This document shows, piece after piece, positions 6,499-11,454 of a stretch of DNA of 11,454 nt (its first letter is position 1; each line of letters starts with the position of its first letter). The stretch comes from JAEZKC01 sp046538945 (GTDB lineage Bacteria > Fibrobacterota > Chitinivibrionia > Chitinivibrionales > Chitinispirillaceae). The DNA lies in contig JBKHHW010000094.1 in the NCBI GenBank assembly GCA_046538945.1, forward strand, positions 1 to 11,454. Direction: 5' to 3'. The position numbers were made by a program, and so were the translations under genes. The notes below the pieces were generated by a model. That model searched no databases. It was not told the DNA's origin and was given only the letters and a program-made list of their open reading frames with translations.

Positions 6499-8106
6499 GT
6501 GAGTAATCCTCTGGAGAAGTTTTTTAAAGTGGAGGAACGGGCAGACGGGGTCTACATACAGGTCGGCCGCAAGGAGAAGAAACCCTCGGTTGAGGAGGTG
6601 TGTTCGGTTCTCAATGAAGCCGGGGTGATAAATGTGAACGAAGAGATGCTCAGGGATGTCATCACCCGTGCCAGGGGAGCATTCGAGCGTATCGGCCCCT
6701 CTTTTGAATATTATGATCCCAATATTGAATCTTATCTCAGTGCAGAAGTCACACCTGAAACAGCTGTTTTGACTGTCAATTCCAATCTTTTTTCAGAATA
6801 CAAACTCGATGAAAAACTGCTGGCCTTTTACCTTTCCCGCAAGGGTGTCCGCTCGGGGCTGCAGAGGGAGAAACTCAGGAAAATCATTGCGGAAAAATTG
6901 TATGACAGGCCGCAGGTCGTGGCTGAGGCCAGGGCGGCAATAGCAGGTGCGGATGCGAAGATTGAATTCAAAGTCAACATCGATGAGCAGTTGAGTCCCG
7001 AGGTGCGCAGTAACGGGTCGGTTGATTACAGAAATGTACATGCATTCACTTCCGTATCAGCTGGGCAGGTTCTGGCACAGAAGATTCCACCCACGGAAGG
7101 AGTTGCGGGGGTATCGGTAACGGGAGAGCAGATTCCGGCCCAACCCGGCGAAGACAGGCCGTTGCCCGGCGGGCGCAACACCGAGATCAGCTCCGATGGT
7201 CTCAAGCTCGTTTCGACCAGGGATGGTGTGGTGAAACTTGAGGACGGGCATGTCAATGTGAAGGAGATTCTGACAGTTCCGGGGGATGTTGATTTCAGTA
7301 CCGGCAATATCAAGTTCAGCGGGGATGTGGAGGTGGATGGCAATGTGCTGCCGGGTTTTTCCGTAGAAACCGAAGGGGACATACACATAAAGGGTGAAGT
7401 GGAATCAGCCCGGATTGTCTCCCGGAATGGTGCCGTGCGTATAGACAAAGGGGTGATCGGCAGAGAGGATACCTTGATTTCTGCCAAAACGGAAATTCAC
7501 CTTTCCTTTGCACAGGAGGCTTTCCTCAGGACCGAGGGAACACTTGTTTTTGACAAGTTTCTTATTCACTGCGACAGTATTTGCCGTGAGATGGAGAGTG
7601 CCGGCAGCAAGGGCAGTGTCATGGGGGGGATCGTGAAAGCTGAAAAGTCAGTCAAGGTTCACGAGCTGGGCAGGGAAAATGAGGTGAAGACCAGCGTTGT
7701 TCTCTTTGATAAAATCAAAGAAAAACAAAAAGAGAAACTGAAGGAACTGCTCACTCTCGAGGAAAGATTCGTCAAGGAAATGGAGAAGGTCGAGCGCCAG
7801 CTTAAAACCAAGGCTGCAATTCTTAAAAAAGCAGGAGATGTCGTGACCGACCGGCACAGAAGCGAGGTGAAGAAGTGGATGCAGTTTTACGGTGCCATGA
7901 AGGAAAAGGCCGCTTATATCAGAAAAAACAAAGAGGAAGTGGAAAAGACAATAGCTGGTCCGCCCAGCATTGAAGGGTTCATACAGGTGAGCGGTACTGT
8001 TTTCCCCGGGGTGAAGATAAATATGTACGGCACTCCCCTGATCCAAAAACTGCCGCTGAACAATGTGGTACTACGATCTTCTGATAACCGGCCGGAAAAG
8101 GAATGA
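6499..8106 (+). CDS. FapA family protein (DUF342)
   Basis: 535 residues, near the usual length for the family. After an alpha/beta N-terminal region (1-165) comes the diagnostic core at about 172-227: DYRN, then GQVLAQKIPPTEGVAGVSV, IPAQPGED and LPGGRN. A repeated beta region follows (about 240-395), with successive GDVxVxGNV and GDIHIKGEV turns expected to form a right-handed beta helix. A charged coiled coil spans roughly 400-480 and the conserved ending VSGTVFPGVKINMYG lies near 495-510. Family members are cytoplasmic scaffold-like regulators: Vibrio FapA acts on the glucose PTS, and in other bacteria they sit near flagellar or signalling genes. The start is GTG with AAAGG eight bases upstream. 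The next gene begins 3 bases after the stop, so the two are translationally coupled. The partner here is a STAS protein, which suggests signalling; the pathway is unknown. Confidence 0.92.
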   Translation: MSNPLEKFFKVEERADGVYIQVGRKEKKPSVEEVCSVLNEAGVINVNEEMLRDVITRARGAFERIGPSFEYYDPNIESYLSAEVTPETAVLTVNSNLFSEYKLDEKLLAFYLSRKGVRSGLQREKLRKIIAEKLYDRPQVVAEARAAIAGADAKIEFKVNIDEQLSPEVRSNGSVDYRNVHAFTSVSAGQVLAQKIPPTEGVAGVSVTGEQIPAQPGEDRPLPGGRNTEISSDGLKLVSTRDGVVKLEDGHVNVKEILTVPGDVDFSTGNIKFSGDVEVDGNVLPGFSVETEGDIHIKGEVESARIVSRNGAVRIDKGVIGREDTLISAKTEIHLSFAQEAFLRTEGTLVFDKFLIHCDSICREMESAGSKGSVMGGIVKAEKSVKVHELGRENEVKTSVVLFDKIKEKQKEKLKELLTLEERFVKEMEKVERQLKTKAAILKKAGDVVTDRHRSEVKKWMQFYGAMKEKAAYIRKNKEEVEKTIAGPPSIEGFIQVSGTVFPGVKINMYGTPLIQKLPLNNVVLRSSDNRPEKE

Positions 8107-8109
8107 CGC

Positions 8110-8802
8110 ATGAACGACTTCGGTATTGCGGAGGCAAGAGGTGATTATTTGTGGGTAACTTTTCCCGAATCTCTTCCTCTTAAGCGGATTCATGAATTGG
8201 AGCGAAAGGTGATCGGAATGATAGGTGATCCTGTTCACAATATTATTATCGACCTTTCGCCGGTATCTGTTCTCTACTCTTCAGGTATAGGACTTCTGAT
8301 ACGTCTCAGGAAGATTGCCTTAAAGGCGGGCGGGACCGCAAGCCTGGTCAATGTCTGTGATTCTGTACGCCGTCTTCTGCTATCGTTCAATTTTGACAGG
8401 GTGTTTTCGATCTATGCCACTGATGTGGAATTCGAATTGACACAGGATGAGGTATGGAAGAAACACCTTGAGTCCCGTTTTCTGTTTCTTCCCGAGGTGG
8501 AAAAGGGTATCGGACGTATCGTGTTGTCCGGCAGGATGACCGCCGGGCAGGATTTCTCTGTCTGCAGATCTTTTTCTCCTGCAGGTAATGTCGGTCTCTA
8601 CGTTTTCGATATGAGCGGTCTTGAAATGATCGACTCATACGGATACGGTGTCCTGCTTTCAGTTATCAAAGCTATAAGAGAAAAGGGTGCAGAATGCAGG
8701 GCTTTTGGAGCTTCGCAAGTAATAAGGGACATTCTGTGGATTTTGGGGGCTGGGGATTTTCTCACTTTCTTCGGTTCGGAGATGGGGGCGTTGACCGGTT
8801 AA
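8110..8802 (+). CDS. Tandem STAS-domain protein (anti-sigma antagonist type)
   Basis: 230 residues made of two STAS domains and nothing else. Domain 1 (about 1-110) has IIIDLSPVSVLYSSGIGLLI, with Ser57-Ser58-Gly59 matching the phospho-site loop of SpoIIAA-type antagonists. Domain 2 (about 125-230) repeats the pattern, VFDMSGLEMIDSYGYGVLL, but with Ser176-Tyr177-Gly178, so Tyr replaces the phosphorylatable serine. Known single STAS antagonists bind anti-sigma kinases when unphosphorylated and are released by serine phosphorylation. Here one domain could switch and the other bind constitutively or pair internally (inference). The ATG follows AAGGA and starts 3 bases after the FapA gene, so they form one unit. 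No kinase, phosphatase or sigma-factor gene is in the window. No clear terminator follows. Confidence 0.85.
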   Translation: MNDFGIAEARGDYLWVTFPESLPLKRIHELERKVIGMIGDPVHNIIIDLSPVSVLYSSGIGLLIRLRKIALKAGGTASLVNVCDSVRRLLLSFNFDRVFSIYATDVEFELTQDEVWKKHLESRFLFLPEVEKGIGRIVLSGRMTAGQDFSVCRSFSPAGNVGLYVFDMSGLEMIDSYGYGVLLSVIKAIREKGAECRAFGASQVIRDILWILGAGDFLTFFGSEMGALTG

Positions 8803-9106
8803 CCTGTTATCTGTTGTCTGCTGTTTGTCGGACCGGACGTGCCTGTGCTGAGCCCCGATCATAACTATTCCCTCGCACTCTTGATTGTTGGCAAAGTCCC
8901 GGTTCCGTTCTGTTAGGAATCATCCAGTTCAATCTTGGATTTAGCCTCCTTGTTACACGCCCAGACGTATTCCAGTCGAAACACCGACTTTTTTCTCCTC
9001 ATCCGTTTAACCTATGCCAGATCTCCTTTCTGTAAAATCTCTTCGCTCTGTGCCCCGTATTTTTATATGGATGCATTCGAAAAACTCTCTTTAAAGGGGT
9101 GGATGT
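8803..9106. other. 304-base spacer with no gene found
   Basis: It separates the FapA-STAS unit from the membrane cluster. The first 30 bases are a low-complexity run of CTGTT/TCTG steps. No ORF with a ribosome site, no T-run terminator and no convincing sigma70 promoter is visible. A TATATG near 9064 is a possible -10 box with a poor -35, and GTTTAA at about 9004 lacks a matching sigmaB-like -10. The cluster promoter is probably here but may use an alternative sigma factor. Confidence 0.5.
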
Positions 9107-9490
9107 ATGGAAAAAGCATATGACTACAGAGAAGAAAAGAACACTTCTTCGGCAAAGGCCTATGCTGAAGACATTCGGGAGAATGCTCAGGCCAAAACCG
9201 AAGAGCTGGCTCATTCGGGCAAGGATGTGGCGGTGAAGGAGATGGGAAACATCGGAAACGCCCTGCACTCTGCTACCGACAAGCTTCACGAGGAGAATGA
9301 TTTCCTTGCTGATTTCGCCGATGTGGTGGTCGGGAAATTCGATCAGATGGGTGAATATATGAAAAATCACAGCAGCAGGGAGATGGTGACGGACCTTAAT
9401 GAATATTCAAAGAAGAATCCCTACGTGGCTGTGGGCGGGTTATTCCTGGCAGGCCTTGCGCTGTCGCGTTTCATCAAGGCCGGTAAATAA
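9107..9490 (+). CDS. Small membrane-anchored DUF883/YqjD-like protein
   Basis: 127 residues. A long charged, helix-forming region rich in Ala, Glu and Lys (about 1-100) is followed by one C-terminal hydrophobic anchor, NPYVAVGGLFLAGLALSRF (about 104-122), and a short KAGK tail. This is the plan of ElaB/YqjD/DUF883 and nutrient-deprivation-induced proteins, which tether to the inner membrane by the C-terminus and, in E. coli YqjD, bind ribosomes in stationary phase. The ATG has an AAAGGGG site about ten bases upstream. It opens a run of three membrane genes and lies 49 bases before the next. Assignment rests on the anchor pattern and neighbours, since the soluble part is poorly conserved. Confidence 0.75.
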   Translation: MEKAYDYREEKNTSSAKAYAEDIRENAQAKTEELAHSGKDVAVKEMGNIGNALHSATDKLHEENDFLADFADVVVGKFDQMGEYMKNHSSREMVTDLNEYSKKNPYVAVGGLFLAGLALSRFIKAGK

Positions 9491-9539
9491 CACACGGGGA
9501 AAAGGACACAAAAAAGCTTCCATCAGGAGGTAGGTAATT

Positions 9540-9977
9540 ATGGATTATGTAAAAGACAGGTTTGTTTCTGTTGAGGAGGAGTCCGTTGCGGATCTGTTGA
9601 GGGATTTTCGCGATGAGGCCGTAAACATGGCCCGTCAGCAGATAGAGCTGGCTAAAACAGAGACAGGCGAAAAGGTTTCCAGATTCGGAAGGAATGCCGC
9701 TTATCTGGCCGCAGGTGGGTTGGTGGCATATGCAGGCGCACTTTTTATATTGGCAGCCCTTACCTTTTTGGGTTATGTCGGGCTTATTGCGGCCGGGGTG
9801 TCACCTGCAGTTTCGATATGGCTTATGCCGCTGATAACGGGAGTTATCGTCGCCGCGGTAGGAATTATTCTGGTGTTCAAGGCGATAAGTACGTTCAAGA
9901 ATACATCGGCGGTTCCAAAGAAGACGGTTCAATCACTGAAGGAGGACAGGCAATGGATATCAGAGAGAAGAAAGTAG
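9540..9977 (+). CDS. Holin-X/DUF1469 (YqjE-like) two-pass membrane protein
   Basis: 145 residues. SVADLLRDFRDEAVNMARQQ (15-34) then IELAKTE is the amphipathic helix typical of the putative actinobacterial Holin-X/phage holin superfamily III (DUF1469) family. Two hydrophobic segments follow (about 54-85 and 90-115), then a basic tail ending ERRK. Despite the family name, members encoded beside DUF883 and DUF3618 genes are chromosomal envelope proteins, not lysis holins; no endolysin or phage gene is nearby. The ATG has an AGGAGGT site eight bases upstream, a near-ideal ribosome site. Its last 25 bases overlap the start of the next gene. Confidence 0.85.
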   Translation: MDYVKDRFVSVEEESVADLLRDFRDEAVNMARQQIELAKTETGEKVSRFGRNAAYLAAGGLVAYAGALFILAALTFLGYVGLIAAGVSPAVSIWLMPLITGVIVAAVGIILVFKAISTFKNTSAVPKKTVQSLKEDRQWISERRK

Positions 9978-10846
9978 CAGGGAATGGCCATGTGGCCATT
10001 CATGACTGGTCTCCGGTGGATGAAACGGGGCATCATAAGAGTTCCGATCAGATCGAGAATGATATCCAGGAAACCCGTCATACCATGGACACTATTTTAG
10101 ATGCCATGGAGGGGAAGGTGAACCCTCGTACTATTCTGGATCGGTTCATTGATTCTTTCCAGAAACCGGAGAACAGACAGAAGGTGAGCGATACAATGGG
10201 CACCATTGGCAAGAGCATCTATCGCTCTTTTCAGCGCAACCCTCTGCCGATGATGATGGTGACTGCGGGGACCGCCTGGGCGTTCTGGGAAAACCGCAAA
10301 GAAACCAAAGAGCCTCAGTACTATCGCGAACCTATGGGACCATCTGCCGCTGAGCAGGCTCAGGGAGCTGCCGGAAAGATGGGTGAACGTGCCGGACAAG
10401 CTAAGGAAAAGCTTTCCGGAGCCCAACAGAAGGCCAAGGGAACAGCTTCCGACCTGTCCGGGAAAGCTACGGAAGGTCTCCGTAGCGGTGCTGAGAGGAC
10501 CGACAAGGTGATTCACGACAATCCTCTCATTACCGGGGCTATAGCCATGGTTGCCGGTCTGGTTGCCGGAGCCCTGGCTCCCGAAACCGAGGCGGAAAGG
10601 AAAACCGTTGGCGAGGAGTCTAAAGAGGTTCAGAAAGAGGTTGAGGAAACCGGTAAGGGGGTGAGCGAAGCGGCAGAAAAAGGTCTGAGCGAAAACAAGC
10701 CCGAAGGGGCTCAGGAGCAGACTCTCCCTGCCCGGGATTTGACTCTCAAGCCGGAGAATACTGATACCAACCCTCTGGATATTTCTCAGTCGGAACTGGA
10801 GAAAAGAAGAAAAGAATCTGAAGGGGATTGGCCTCAGCAGTTGTAG
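9953..10846 (+). CDS. DUF3618 membrane-associated protein
   Basis: 297 residues from the ATG at 9953. The DUF3618 signature lies at about 31-58 (SSDQIENDIQETRHTMDTIL and on to EGKVNP). A first short hydrophobic segment follows NPLP near 96-112. An Ala/Gly/Lys/Gln-rich LEA-like amphipathic region spans about 123-185. A second hydrophobic segment begins NPLITGAIAMVAGLVAGALA (190-209) and is followed by PETEAERKTVGEE, a conserved pattern of these proteins. The C-terminus is acidic. Start choice: GGAGG seven bases before 9953, DUF3618 near the N-terminus, and the longer in-frame start at 9818 would lie entirely inside the Holin-X gene. The overlap indicates translational coupling. Members are linked to envelope maintenance or stress; the biochemical role is unknown. 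Confidence 0.85.
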   Translation: MDIREKKVAGNGHVAIHDWSPVDETGHHKSSDQIENDIQETRHTMDTILDAMEGKVNPRTILDRFIDSFQKPENRQKVSDTMGTIGKSIYRSFQRNPLPMMMVTAGTAWAFWENRKETKEPQYYREPMGPSAAEQAQGAAGKMGERAGQAKEKLSGAQQKAKGTASDLSGKATEGLRSGAERTDKVIHDNPLITGAIAMVAGLVAGALAPETEAERKTVGEESKEVQKEVEETGKGVSEAAEKGLSENKPEGAQEQTLPARDLTLKPENTDTNPLDISQSELEKRRKESEGDWPQQL

Positions 10847-10851
10847 AGGTG

Positions 10852-10875
10852 AAACGGGGCCGCACGGCCCCGTTT
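10852..10875 (+). terminator. Hairpin terminator after the membrane cluster
   Basis: AAACGGGGCC (10852-10861) pairs perfectly with GGCCCCGTTT (10866-10875) around a GCAC loop, starting six bases after the DUF3618 stop codon. Only TTT ends the stem and no longer T-run follows, so termination may be partial or need Rho; the symmetry would let it act on both strands. Confidence 0.75.
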
Positions 10876-11069
10876 GACTATAGCAGTACTTGTATGGTAA
10901 TTCCTTCTGGAATAGTGAAGCTGCCAAGTTCATTTTTTGAAATTTACTCCTTCGTCCTCTCCAGGCAATCACCGACTTTTCCTCTTCCCGGCAGGTCCGA
11001 TTCTTGCTGTTCCTACCCAAGTCGGTCAGAACCTGAAGCGTTTCAAGTCACCCCAAATAAGGAGTTCTC

Positions 11070-11444
11070 ATGCTGAGGAAAACCGTTTTTCTGCTTCTGG
11101 TCTCAAGCTTCCTTCTTTCTTTCTCTTTCGCTCAGCAGCCCGATACCTCAGGCGTGCCCCGCAGGAGACCACGTATGCAGTGTCCCATGGGGGGGCAGGG
11201 CATGGGTTCGTGTTCCATGATTCTCAGACCTCAGGTGTACCCCGCCCAGGACGGTGGATTTCTGGTGGTCATCGGTAATCGTCTGGTTAAGTACGACAAG
11301 AACCTTTCCCAAAAACAGACTGCCACGGTAGAGCTGAGTCAGGAGGAGATGCAGCAGATGATGGATCAGATGAGGCAGATGATTCAAAACTGTCGTCAGA
11401 TGATGAATGAAATGCAGCCGGACACAACTTCGGGCGGTCAGTGA
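11070..11444 (+). CDS. Small secreted Met/Cys-rich protein of unknown function
   Basis: 124 residues. Signal peptide: MLRKT, then a hydrophobic run to Ala21, with cleavage likely at SFA-QQ. The mature protein has a CPMGGQGMGSCSM cluster (38-50), a predicted beta hairpin GGFLVVIGNRLVKYDKNL in the middle, and a C-terminal helix (about 94-115) with eight Met and Cys108. Met- and Cys-rich exported segments are often metal-binding, copper in particular, but no known CXXC or copper-chaperone fold is visible, so this is only a suggestion. AAGGAG lies five bases before the ATG. It is separated from the membrane cluster by a hairpin terminator and a 194-base gap with no clear promoter, so it is probably a separate unit. 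The stop codon is just inside the window. Confidence 0.8.
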   Translation: MLRKTVFLLLVSSFLLSFSFAQQPDTSGVPRRRPRMQCPMGGQGMGSCSMILRPQVYPAQDGGFLVVIGNRLVKYDKNLSQKQTATVELSQEEMQQMMDQMRQMIQNCRQMMNEMQPDTTSGGQ

Positions 11445-11454
11445 AGCTGAAAAA

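Noticed and set aside
9818..9952. N-terminal extension of the DUF3618 protein from the upstream in-frame start
   Set aside because: It lies wholly within the Holin-X coding region and lacks a ribosome site, while the ATG at 9953 has GGAGG at proper spacing.
9540..9977. Holin-X gene as evidence for a prophage lysis cassette
   Set aside because: No endolysin, integrase or structural phage gene is near, and the DUF883/DUF3618 neighbours are typical of chromosomal envelope clusters.

Overview
The window reads as ordinary chromosomal DNA from a Gram-negative-type bacterium. Several genes carry signal peptides or lipoprotein-like N-termini. The EF-G resembles the mitochondrial EFG1-like (spdEFG1) type known from spirochaetes, planctomycetes and some deltaproteobacteria. 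A FapA (DUF342) protein and a DUF883/Holin-X/DUF3618 envelope cluster fit a deep-branching group such as Spirochaetota or the Fibrobacterota side of FCB, but I cannot place it firmly. No phage, IS, CRISPR, tRNA or rRNA gene is seen.

Minus-strand half (1-4973), in transcription order. fusA (4973-2880) is followed 15 nt later by a small RecA/DnaB-fold ATPase (2864-2157), and the pair ends at a strong intrinsic terminator (2105-2133). Next comes an unrecognised, very basic exported or lipoprotein gene (2068-1262). A gene-free stretch of 641 nt (621-1261) holds a 165-bp tandem repeat present 2.3 times, with each unit opening with a perfect 12-bp hairpin. Last is the 5' part of an M48 metalloprotease gene (620 to beyond base 1) with a TTG start.

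Plus-strand half (5260-11444). A divergently transcribed GT-B-like glycosyltransferase starts at GTG. Then a good sigma70-type promoter (6403-6431) precedes a two-gene unit: a 535-aa FapA/DUF342 protein and a protein with two STAS domains, 3 nt apart. After a 304-nt spacer comes a three-gene membrane cluster (DUF883/YqjD-like, Holin-X/DUF1469, DUF3618), whose last two genes overlap by 25 nt; it ends at a 10-bp hairpin. The window closes with a complete small secreted Met/Cys-rich protein.

The genes group into functional blocks: translation elongation with an ATPase partner, a likely signalling pair (FapA plus tandem STAS), and an envelope-stress-type membrane cluster. I see no clear new multi-gene system. 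The least explained parts are the hairpin-bounded tandem repeat with Shine-Dalgarno/anti-Shine-Dalgarno arms, the orphan basic lipoprotein, the fusA-linked ATPase and the tandem STAS protein with one altered phospho-site.
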